This document shows, piece after piece, positions 7,094-13,463 of a stretch of 16,942 nt of DNA (position 1 is its first letter; every line of letters starts with the position of its first letter). Location: positions 1 through 16,942 of the forward strand of contig UQFM01000038.1 of NCBI GenBank assembly GCA_900540295.1, written 5' to 3'. The notes beneath the pieces are model-generated. The model was given only the letters and a program-made list of their open reading frames with translations, did not search any database and was not told where the DNA came from. A program made the translations under genes and the position numbers. Source of the stretch: an uncultured Oscillospiraceae bacterium. GTDB taxonomy: Bacteria; Bacillota; Clostridia; Oscillospirales; Acutalibacteraceae.

Positions 7094-8251
7094 ATGGCAG
7101 AAAAACGCGATTATTACGAAGTTCTCGGCGTGGATAAAACCGCCACCGAGGACGAGATAAAAAAAGCATACCGCAAAACCGCAAAGCAGTATCACCCCGA
7201 TTTGCATCCCGGCGACAAGGAAGCCGAGGAGAAATTCAAAGAGGCAAACGAGGCATACGAGGTATTGTCCGATGCGGAGAAAAAGGCGAAGTATGACCGT
7301 TTCGGTCACGCGGGCGTAGACCCGAATTACGGCGCGGGACAGGGCGGCTACGGCGGCTTTAACGGGCAGGGCTTCGACTTTGATCTCGGCGATATTTTCA
7401 GCAATATTTTCGGCGGCGGCTTCGGCGGGGGCGGTGCGGCAAATCCGAACGCACCTCAGCGCGGGAGCGATACGCAGGCGAGTGTAACCATTTCGTTTGA
7501 GGAAGCGGCGAAGGGCTGTGAACGCGAGGTGGAATCCAGCCGTATTGAGGTTTGCGACGAGTGCCACGGCAGCGGCGCGGCGGCGGGAACGTCTCCGAAG
7601 ACCTGTCCCGAATGCAACGGGCGCGGGCAGGTCACGACCTCGCAGCGAACACCGTTCGGTATGTTCCAAACGCAGAAAGCGTGTTCCCGCTGCGGCGGCA
7701 AAGGGACGATTATCGACAATCCCTGTAAAAAATGCCGCGGTGCGGGGCGTGTGCGCAGACCTGCGAAAATCACGGTCAAAATTCCTGCGGGTATTGACGA
7801 CCGTCAGATTATTAACGCACGCGGACAGGGCAACAAGGGCGTGAACGGCGGTCCCGCGGGCGATTTGCGTGTGGCGGTCAATGTGCGTCCGCACCCGATT
7901 TTTGAACGCGACGGCTACAATGTTTGGGTGGAAATGCACATCAGCTATGCGGCGGCGGCGTTGGGCTGTGAATTGCAGGTGCCGACCCTCGACGGCAAGG
8001 TGAAATACAGCATTCCCGCAGGCACACAGTCGGGCGATGTATTTAAGCTCAAAGGGCGCGGCATTCAGAGCCTCAATAACCGCGGGCGCGGCGACCAGCT
8101 TGTGCGCGTAGTTGTGGATGTGCCGCGGACCTTGAATGCAGAGCAAAAACGTCTGCTGTTGGAGCTTGACAAAGCCCTCGGCAACGAAACCGCGCATCTC
8201 GGACGCGGCGAGGACGAGAAAAAAGGCTTCTTCGGTAAAAAGAAAAAATAA
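7094..8251 (+). CDS. dnaJ: Hsp40 co-chaperone DnaJ
   Basis: The 385-residue type I DnaJ stimulates DnaK ATP hydrolysis and delivers clients. The J domain (1-70) has HPD at 34-36, followed by a Gly/Phe-rich linker (about 78-115). Four zinc-binding CxxC motifs are at 154-157, 171-174, 197-200 and 211-214. The C-terminal substrate-binding domain follows (about 220-345). The tail is unusually Lys-rich, ending GFFGKKKK. AAGGGAG lies 7 bp before the ATG. It ends the operon at the terminator 8267-8311. The methyltransferase genes prmA and rsmE, which often follow dnaJ in Firmicutes, are absent here. Confidence 0.98.
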   Translation: MAEKRDYYEVLGVDKTATEDEIKKAYRKTAKQYHPDLHPGDKEAEEKFKEANEAYEVLSDAEKKAKYDRFGHAGVDPNYGAGQGGYGGFNGQGFDFDLGDIFSNIFGGGFGGGGAANPNAPQRGSDTQASVTISFEEAAKGCEREVESSRIEVCDECHGSGAAAGTSPKTCPECNGRGQVTTSQRTPFGMFQTQKACSRCGGKGTIIDNPCKKCRGAGRVRRPAKITVKIPAGIDDRQIINARGQGNKGVNGGPAGDLRVAVNVRPHPIFERDGYNVWVEMHISYAAAALGCELQVPTLDGKVKYSIPAGTQSGDVFKLKGRGIQSLNNRGRGDQLVRVVVDVPRTLNAEQKRLLLELDKALGNETAHLGRGEDEKKGFFGKKKK

Positions 8252-8266
8252 AATCCTGTTGTAAAG

Positions 8267-8311
8267 AAAACTGCTTTTGTGTTATGATTAGTACGCAAGG
8301 GCAGTTTTTTT
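8267..8311 (+). terminator. Intrinsic terminator of the heat-shock operon
   Basis: The 16-nt arm at 8267-8282 (AAAACTGCTTTTGTGT) pairs with 8293-8308 (ACGCAAGGGCAGTTTT) with a few G-U wobbles around a 10-nt loop. A run of T residues ends at 8311. It starts 15 bp after the dnaJ stop codon. Confidence 0.85.
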
Positions 8312-8368
8312 GTTCCCGAGCACGGTTGGACTTTTGCATAAATCCAACGGCAGTGCACCACCCCGTAG

Positions 8369-8390
8369 GGGCGGATGCCTTCATCCGCCC
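8369..8390. repeat. GTAGG-anchored palindrome A
   Basis: GGGCGGATG (8369-8377) and CATCCGCCC (8382-8390) are perfect 9-bp arms around CCTT, preceded by CCCGTAG. It is the first of four hairpins in the 318-bp gap between dnaJ and the aroE-aroK fusion. That gap holds no recognisable gene and no convincing promoter. A weaker hairpin (GTTGGA 8325-8330 with TCCAAC 8343-8348) precedes it. Confidence 0.8.
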
Positions 8391-8436
8391 GAGCAAATGT
8401 AAAAAATCTACACAATCAAACGGTGACACATAATCC

Positions 8437-8489
8437 CGTAGGGGCGATTCACGAATCGCCCGCGGACGGACGGGACGTCCGTCCCTACG
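8437..8489. repeat. GTAGG-anchored composite palindrome B+C (branched inverted repeat)
   Basis: The outer arms CGTAGGG (8437-8443) and CCCTACG (8483-8489) are perfect complements. They enclose two further hairpins: GGGCGATTC (8442-8450) with GAATCGCCC (8453-8461), and GGACGGACG (8464-8472) with CGTCCGTCC (8476-8484). The outer and inner stems overlap by one or two bases, so RNA or single-stranded DNA could form a three-way junction or two separate hairpins. Confidence 0.8.
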
Positions 8490-8519
8490 TGCAAACCCAT
8501 TCAATTGTGCGGATTTCTC

Positions 8520-8545
8520 GGAACGACACGAAGGTCGTTCCCTAC
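8520..8545. repeat. CCTAC-anchored palindrome D
   Basis: GGAACGAC (8520-8527) and GTCGTTCC (8534-8541) are perfect 8-bp arms around ACGAAG, followed directly by CTAC. It ends 24 bp before the aroE-aroK start codon and may form a hairpin in the leader mRNA. The arms share no sequence with elements A-C, but the CCTAC anchor is the same. Confidence 0.75.
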
Positions 8546-8569
8546 ACATTCTTATTTTCAGGTGACAGT

Positions 8570-9787
8570 ATGTACGGATTATTAGGCGAAAAATTAGGGC
8601 ACAGCTTTTCTCCGCAGATTCATGCGCGGCTGGGGGATTACAAATACGGTTTATTTGAGGTTGCACCTGAAAGTTTGGGCGACTTTTTTAAAAAAAGAAA
8701 ATTTGACGGCTTAAACGTGACCATTCCCTATAAAAAAGCGGTTCTGCCTTATCTTGCGGAACTTTCCGAAAATGCAAAGATAATCGGTTCGGTGAATACG
8801 GTGACCGTTTTGCCGAACGGCGGACTGCGCGGGGACAATACCGACTACGACGGCTTTTTGTATCTTGTAAAGCAAAGCGGCATTGCCGTGGCGGGGAAAA
8901 AGGCACTGGTTTTGGGGTCGGGCGGCGCGTCCCTGCCGGTTATCAAGGTGCTTTCTGACCTCGGTGTGCGCGAAATTGTCAATATTTCCCGCGGCGGTGA
9001 GAATAATTATCAAAATATAGGCCGCCATTTTGATGCGGATTTGTTGGTGAACACCACGCCCATCGGCATGTATCCGCACAATTTGGAAACGCCGCTCCCG
9101 TTAGACGGCTTTGAAAAGCTTTCGGGCGTTTTGGATATTGTTTACAATCCGCAGAAAACCAAGTTGATTTTAGACGCCGAACGGCGGGGGATTCCCGCTT
9201 GCTCGGGGCTTTCCATGTTGGTGGCGCAGGCAAAACGCGCGGCGGAGCTGTTTACGGGTACAGCCATAGATGACGGCGTGATTGCGGAAATTCACAGAGA
9301 TTTGGCACGGCAAATGCAGAATATTGTTTTGGTCGGTATGCCGGGGTGCGGCAAATCCACACTTGGCAAGCGGATTGCCGAAGCCTTTGGCAGACCGTTT
9401 TTCGATGCGGACGGGGTGCTGGTGCAAAAGGCGGGATGTACGATTCCCGAAATCTTTAAGACGGACGGCGAAGCGGGCTTCCGCGCGCTGGAAACGGAAA
9501 TTCTTGCGGATTTGTGTAAGCGAAGCGGCGCGGTGATTGCTACGGGAGGCGGCGCGGTGACGCGTCCCGAGAATTTCGATATTCTGCGCCAAAACAGCAT
9601 TGTTTTATTTCTCAACCGTGACATTTCGGTATTGCCGACAGACGGCAGACCGCTTTCACAGCAGAATAAACTGTCCGAGATGTTCGCACAGCGTCTCCCG
9701 CTGTACCGTACGGTGTGCGATTTGGAAATTGACGGCAATGCGGACATCCCCACAGTCCAAAAACGTATTTTGGAGAGATTATCATGA
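8570..9787 (+). CDS. aroE/aroK: Bifunctional shikimate dehydrogenase-shikimate kinase (AroE-AroK fusion)
   Basis: The 405-residue fusion covers two consecutive steps: NADPH reduction of 3-dehydroshikimate, then ATP phosphorylation of shikimate. AroE part (1 to about 245): HSFSPQIH (11-18), NVTIPYK with catalytic Lys55, GDNTD with Asp92, the nucleotide-binding LGSGGAS (115-121), and NTTPIGMYP (161-169). AroK part (about 250-405): P-loop GMPGCGKST (256-264), the DAD metal site (279-281), Arg305 in GFRALE, TGGGA (325-329), Arg360 in the lid and RLPLY (375-379). Both sites look intact. The ATG at 8570 has AGGTGA just upstream; reading further upstream would translate the palindromic repeats. aroQ overlaps by 4 bp. 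No clear promoter is seen in the 318-bp gap. Confidence 0.95.
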   Translation: MYGLLGEKLGHSFSPQIHARLGDYKYGLFEVAPESLGDFFKKRKFDGLNVTIPYKKAVLPYLAELSENAKIIGSVNTVTVLPNGGLRGDNTDYDGFLYLVKQSGIAVAGKKALVLGSGGASLPVIKVLSDLGVREIVNISRGGENNYQNIGRHFDADLLVNTTPIGMYPHNLETPLPLDGFEKLSGVLDIVYNPQKTKLILDAERRGIPACSGLSMLVAQAKRAAELFTGTAIDDGVIAEIHRDLARQMQNIVLVGMPGCGKSTLGKRIAEAFGRPFFDADGVLVQKAGCTIPEIFKTDGEAGFRALETEILADLCKRSGAVIATGGGAVTRPENFDILRQNSIVLFLNRDISVLPTDGRPLSQQNKLSEMFAQRLPLYRTVCDLEIDGNADIPTVQKRILERLS

Positions 9788-10215
9788 AAAAGCTTTTGAT
9801 TATTAACGGACCGAACCTCAATATGCTTGGCATTCGCGAGCCTGCCATTTACGGTGCGCAGAATTATGACACACTGCTTAAAATGATTCACAATTGGGCG
9901 GACGAAATGGGGGCGGAGGTAGAGTGCTTCCAATCAAATCACGAAGGGGATATTGTCGATAAGATTCAGACGGCATACGGTGTATTTGACGGCATTGTTA
10001 TTAACCCCGCCGCTTACACGCACACGAGCGTTGCGATTTTGGACGCACTCAAGGCCGTGGGTATTCCCGCCGCCGAGGTGCATATTTCCGATGTGAACAC
10101 GCGCGAGGCGTTTCGAAAGTTGTCTTATGCAGGCATGGCGTGCGAGGCACATTTTATCGGTCTCGGTTTTGACGGCTATAAAAAAGCGATGGAGTATCTT
10201 GTAAACAAAAGTTAA
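9784..10215 (+). CDS. aroQ: Type II 3-dehydroquinate dehydratase AroQ
   Basis: The 143-residue enzyme converts 3-dehydroquinate to 3-dehydroshikimate, the step just before AroE. Type II landmarks are present: GPNLNMLGIREP (9-20) with Arg18, catalytic Tyr23, SNHEGDIVDKIQ (51-62), NPAAYTH with Asn74 and His80, EVHISDV with His100, and Arg111. The length is standard for the dodecameric type II family. Its ATGA overlaps the stop codon of the fusion, and GGAGAG lies 6 bp upstream inside that gene, so translational coupling is likely. Together with the fusion it supplies three sequential shikimate-pathway reactions from one transcript. Confidence 0.97.
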   Translation: MKKLLIINGPNLNMLGIREPAIYGAQNYDTLLKMIHNWADEMGAEVECFQSNHEGDIVDKIQTAYGVFDGIVINPAAYTHTSVAILDALKAVGIPAAEVHISDVNTREAFRKLSYAGMACEAHFIGLGFDGYKKAMEYLVNKS

Positions 10216-10235
10216 ACAGAATGGGGGGATTCGCT

Positions 10236-10808
10236 ATGGGCATGGCTGTTTGCAATGCTTCGGAGTACACGGTGCATATTCTCTGGCAGGCGCAGGCGTT
10301 TGTTCTGCGGGCGGGGGAGCAGTCCGCACTGCCGCTTCCGCGGTGGAATGGGGATACAATCACCCTGTATCCCGTGCGCGAGTTTGGGACGGCGGATGCT
10401 GTGCCGACAGGCGCGGCGAAGCGGCTCTTGCATTCGGTTGAGGAACAAGCAGATGCATTGTTTCTGCCTGTTGCCTGTACCTATGTTTTGGAGCGCCCGA
10501 CTGCGGAGACGCGTTTGACCGTGTCGGTCATGGAATACGATGTGGAGGATTATTTTGCGGATGAATTGGAATATCGCTACTGCCGCCTTTCTGCGGATAA
10601 TACCGCCTGTACACTGTCCTCTTGCAAGGCTTTCGAGGAAAAGCGTACACGGCGCGCCTTGCTTCGCTGGAAGACTGTCAGCGAAACCGCATGGTACGGT
10701 TGGATTGGGCTGATTGTAGAATATCCGATGCTCCTGCATCGGTTCCGTTACTACTGCCGCCCGCAAATAATACAAACATTTTTAAACTCTGTGCAAAATA
10801 CACTGTAA
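10236..10808 (+). CDS. Protein of unknown function in the aro operon
   Basis: I do not recognise this 190-residue protein. The N-terminal 55 residues alternate hydrophobic and polar positions (NASEYTVHILWQAQAFVLRA, then ITLYPV), which suggests a small beta-sandwich. The middle is acidic (YDVEDYFADELEYRY). The C-terminal third is Arg- and aromatic-rich (RFRYYCRP), with one weakly hydrophobic stretch (AWYGWIGLIVEYPMLL) that might touch the membrane. There is no signal peptide. I chose the ATG at 10236 because GGGGGGA lies 6 bp upstream; an earlier in-frame ATG at 10221 and a later one at 10242 are possible. It starts 20 bp after aroQ and ends 26 bp before the phosphoesterase gene, so it is probably co-transcribed with both. 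Confidence 0.7.
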   Translation: MGMAVCNASEYTVHILWQAQAFVLRAGEQSALPLPRWNGDTITLYPVREFGTADAVPTGAAKRLLHSVEEQADALFLPVACTYVLERPTAETRLTVSVMEYDVEDYFADELEYRYCRLSADNTACTLSSCKAFEEKRTRRALLRWKTVSETAWYGWIGLIVEYPMLLHRFRYYCRPQIIQTFLNSVQNTL

Positions 10809-10834
10809 GTTAAATAAAGAAAAGGGGGAGCAAT

Positions 10835-11776
10835 ATGTCGGTACTTTATAAAATTCTCGCCGTACTCTTAGCGGTATTTGTGTTTTCGCCGTCGGGAGAA
10901 GTCGTATCACACACGCCGCTTGCAGAAGAGGAAATGCTGTTCAGCTTTACCGTGCTGTCCGACGGGCATATGGAGGGCAACAGCGCGGATAAGCATACGC
11001 TTTACGGCGAGGGCTTTCGGGATATGGCAAGCGCCGAGGTGCAAAGCCGTGCGCTGGTCATGGTCGGCGACAACACCATGAACGGACAAGTTATTGAAAA
11101 CGCGATTCTGTACGGGCTTTTGCGGAAATACAATACCATCGATACCGTACTTATGGCGGTCGGCAACCACGATATTTGCCCGGGAAAACACAATCAGGGC
11201 GACTATGCGGATTTGCGGGAACGGTTTATCCGTTTTAACAATACATTCTTAGAAAATCAGATAGACGAGCTTTATTATGCGCGCGTGATAGAAGGCTGTT
11301 ATTTCATTGTGCTGGCGTCGGACGACGACGCAGGCGTGGCGCAGTACATTTCCCCCGAACAGTTCGGGTGGCTGGAGGGCGTTTTACAGGAAGCGGAAAA
11401 CAGCGGTAAGCCTGTATTTTTGTTCAGCCACTGGCCCTTAAACCACGTATTTTCCGAGGTTTGGCAGGAAGGGCATGTCGGGGAACAGAGCGACGATTTG
11501 CATACGCTTCTGCAAAAATACGACAACCGCATTTTCTTCTTTACAGGACATTTGCATATGGGGATTTTTGAGGACGGCTACGGTGTAGCGGAAGAGGGGA
11601 ATATTACCTACATCAACATTCCGTCGTTCGGTTCGGAAAATACCGACGGCGATGCCGATGTGCAGAATACGGGCATGGGACTGCAAACGGAAGTGTATGC
11701 GGATGAAGTCGTTGTGCGTGTGCGGAATTTTGCCGCACATGAATGGACAAAATATGAATATAAATTTACATATTAA
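10835..11776 (+). CDS. Secreted or membrane-anchored calcineurin-like metallophosphoesterase
   Basis: The 313-residue protein starts with a hydrophobic segment (residues 7-18, ILAVLLAVFVFS) that looks like a signal peptide or anchor with few positive charges. The metallophosphoesterase motifs follow in order: D43-x-H45 (SDGHMEG), GDN (78-80), GNHD (110-113), SHW with His199, and GHLH (238-241). These residues hold a two-metal centre that hydrolyses phosphate esters. The substrate cannot be read from sequence. AAGGGGGAG lies 4 bp before the ATG. It is the last gene before an intergenic region with a new promoter. A short inverted repeat after the stop (ACGGTCT/AGACTGT) lacks a T tract, so no clear terminator is visible. 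Confidence 0.88.
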   Translation: MSVLYKILAVLLAVFVFSPSGEVVSHTPLAEEEMLFSFTVLSDGHMEGNSADKHTLYGEGFRDMASAEVQSRALVMVGDNTMNGQVIENAILYGLLRKYNTIDTVLMAVGNHDICPGKHNQGDYADLRERFIRFNNTFLENQIDELYYARVIEGCYFIVLASDDDAGVAQYISPEQFGWLEGVLQEAENSGKPVFLFSHWPLNHVFSEVWQEGHVGEQSDDLHTLLQKYDNRIFFFTGHLHMGIFEDGYGVAEEGNITYINIPSFGSENTDGDADVQNTGMGLQTEVYADEVVVRVRNFAAHEWTKYEYKFTY

Positions 11777-11838
11777 AAACGGTCTGTTTAAAAAGACTGT
11801 AAAATATGAACAAACACAATAAAAAAATGAATTAACTA

Positions 11839-11867
11839 TTGCAAAATCGGGCGTTTTTTGATACAAT
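11839..11867 (+). promoter_or_regulatory. Sigma-A promoter of the co-polymerase/tyrosine kinase gene
   Basis: TTGCAA (11839-11844), a 17-bp spacer and TACAAT (11862-11867) are a good sigma-A match. The predicted start near 11874 would give a leader of about 45 bases before the ATG at 11920. Confidence 0.7.
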
Positions 11868-11919
11868 CAAATGAGTTTTAGGTTCTTAACCGGCAGACGA
11901 AAGGGAAGTATGAACGATT

Positions 11920-13392
11920 ATGGACTATAATTCTGTTTCTAAAAATGAGCAGGAAGGCATTAATATTGAAATTCTGCTCATCTATTTGCGGAAAATCCTG
12001 AAGAAATGGTGGATAATTGCTTTATCGGCAGTTATTTTGGCGGGCGTAGGTTTTGCCGTGGCGAAAGTTACGTATGTGCCGCAGTATTCCTCTCAGATTA
12101 TGTTTGTTGCGTATAACCGAGATTCTTCACTGATTTCCTCCGGGCAGAGCAGTGCGGACTTAAACGCATCGGTTACCTTGGCAGGCAGCTACAAATACAT
12201 TTTTACAACGACGGAGCTTTCTACAAAGGTTGCTGCGAATTGCGGGTTTAAAGATATTTCTGCGGAGGACGTCAAGGACTTTATTTCTGTACAGGTCATT
12301 GACGAGACGATGATTGTTTTGCTGACGGTTACCACGCCGAACGCGGAACTTTCAGAGGGCATAGCCAATGCATATATGCGTTTTTATGAGGAGGCAATCA
12401 GTACCGCTTTCCCCAATACACGATTGAATGTGGTTGACCCGCCGTTACTTGCGGAAAGACCGAACGCTAATAATGATGCGTTGATTTATTCAGCCGTCGG
12501 CTTCCTTGCAGGCGCGCTTTTGGCGCTTCTCGCGATGATTATTTTAATCATCATGAAGGATGCGGTTTTGGTTTCCGACGATATCCGAAATAAGCTCGGG
12601 CTTAAAATTATCGGCAGTGTAAATCACGTGTCCGTCAAAACGAAAAACGGTGAAAAACGCAGTATATTGCTGACAGACCGCCGCTCGGGGTTTGCTTTTA
12701 TTGAGTCATTCAAACTGATTCGTACAAAGTTGAATCACATGTTGTTCCGTAAAGGGCAAAAGGTATTGGTGGTTACAAGTACCCTTGAGAATGAAGGGAA
12801 AACAACAGCTTCTATCAATATTGCGTTAGCGCTTGCCAAGAACGGCAAAGAAGTTCTTTTGATGGACGGCGACCTGCGAAAGCCCGCTGTGGCAAAGGCA
12901 CTGAGCATCAATGCGGCGGATGATACAGGCATAGCCGGAATTTTGAGCGGCAGTAAATCGCTTGCGGATTCTATTAAGTATTCCGAAAAATATAATTTGT
13001 ATTTGCTTTTGAACGGTAAAGGCATACCCGATCCGTCTGAAATGCTTTCCACCACGCAAATGGAAGAGATTATTGCTTCCGCGAAACGGGAATTCGACTA
13101 TGTGGTCATTGATACCGCGCCCAGTGGTGTTGTTGCGGATGCCTCTATTTTGTCGGCATTTTCCGATGCAATTATTTTGGTTATCCGTCAGGACTGCGCG
13201 CCGATGCGCCGTATTAAACGTGCGATTGAAAACTTGGATAACTCCGGTACGGAAATCATCGGCTGTATTTACAATAACGTGAAATCCGATATGCCCGGAC
13301 GCGGCGTAAAGTCGAAGTACGGCTACGGTTACGGATATGGCTACGGTTACGGATATGGCTACGGCACTGAAAAGCATAAGCACAAAAACTGA
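11920..13392 (+). CDS. Wzz-type polysaccharide co-polymerase fused to a BY-family tyrosine kinase
   Basis: The 490-residue inner-membrane protein probably controls chain length or export of a surface polysaccharide by cycles of tyrosine autophosphorylation. A Wzz domain spans about 15-215, with transmembrane helices near 31-50 and 187-212. The cytoplasmic kinase has Walker A TSTLENEGKTT (286-296), Walker A' VLLMDGD (312-318) and Walker B YVVIDTAP (394-401). The tail holds eight Tyr-Gly pairs (467-482) and then TEKHKHKN. In many Gram-positives the two halves are separate proteins, so the single chain is notable. AAGGGAAG lies 11 bp before the ATG, slightly far. The gene stands alone between its own promoter and terminator; no cognate phosphatase, glycosyltransferase or polymerase is adjacent. 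Confidence 0.92.
   Translation: MDYNSVSKNEQEGINIEILLIYLRKILKKWWIIALSAVILAGVGFAVAKVTYVPQYSSQIMFVAYNRDSSLISSGQSSADLNASVTLAGSYKYIFTTTELSTKVAANCGFKDISAEDVKDFISVQVIDETMIVLLTVTTPNAELSEGIANAYMRFYEEAISTAFPNTRLNVVDPPLLAERPNANNDALIYSAVGFLAGALLALLAMIILIIMKDAVLVSDDIRNKLGLKIIGSVNHVSVKTKNGEKRSILLTDRRSGFAFIESFKLIRTKLNHMLFRKGQKVLVVTSTLENEGKTTASINIALALAKNGKEVLLMDGDLRKPAVAKALSINAADDTGIAGILSGSKSLADSIKYSEKYNLYLLLNGKGIPDPSEMLSTTQMEEIIASAKREFDYVVIDTAPSGVVADASILSAFSDAIILVIRQDCAPMRRIKRAIENLDNSGTEIIGCIYNNVKSDMPGRGVKSKYGYGYGYGYGYGYGYGTEKHKHKN
13321..13364 (+). repeat. 18-bp tandem repeat encoding the Tyr-Gly tail
   Basis: The unit GGCTACGGTTACGGATAT occurs exactly twice (13321-13338, 13339-13356) and is followed by GGCTACGG (13357-13364), about 2.4 copies. 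Each unit encodes six residues containing three tyrosines. Within the unit there is a degenerate 6-bp sub-period. Confidence 0.95.
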
Positions 13393-13414
13393 AACAGCGT
13401 GAAAGATTAAAAGC

Positions 13415-13445
13415 AAGCCCCGCGGCATACTGCCGCGGGGCTTTT
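13415..13445. terminator. Strong bidirectional intrinsic terminator
   Basis: AAGCCCCGCGGCA (13415-13427) and TGCCGCGGGGCTT (13431-13443) form a perfect 13-bp stem with a 3-nt loop. TTTT follows on the plus strand; on the minus strand CTTGCTTTTAA follows. It separates the kinase gene from the convergent protease gene ending at 13464. Confidence 0.9.
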
Positions 13446-13463
13446 GTATGGCTATTTTGCAGG

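Noticed and set aside
7061..8197. Long open frame (378 codons) on the minus strand opposite dnaJ
   Set aside because: It is a shadow of the GC-rich dnaJ codons; the product is rich in Arg, Ala and His without domain structure, while the plus strand has every DnaJ motif.
8375..8569. N-terminal extension of the AroE-AroK protein
   Set aside because: The frame stays open upstream to an ATG at 8375, but it runs through the palindromic repeats and has no homology to AroE. AroE begins at MYGLLGEKLGHS with a ribosome-binding site at 8560.
11779..11805. Terminator after the metallophosphoesterase gene
   Set aside because: The inverted repeat ACGGTCT/AGACTGT is only 7 bp with one wobble, and A residues rather than T residues follow on the plus strand.
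13321..13364. CRISPR-like or minisatellite array
   Set aside because: The repeat is 18 bp with no spacers and is in frame, encoding the Tyr-Gly tail; it is a coding tandem repeat.
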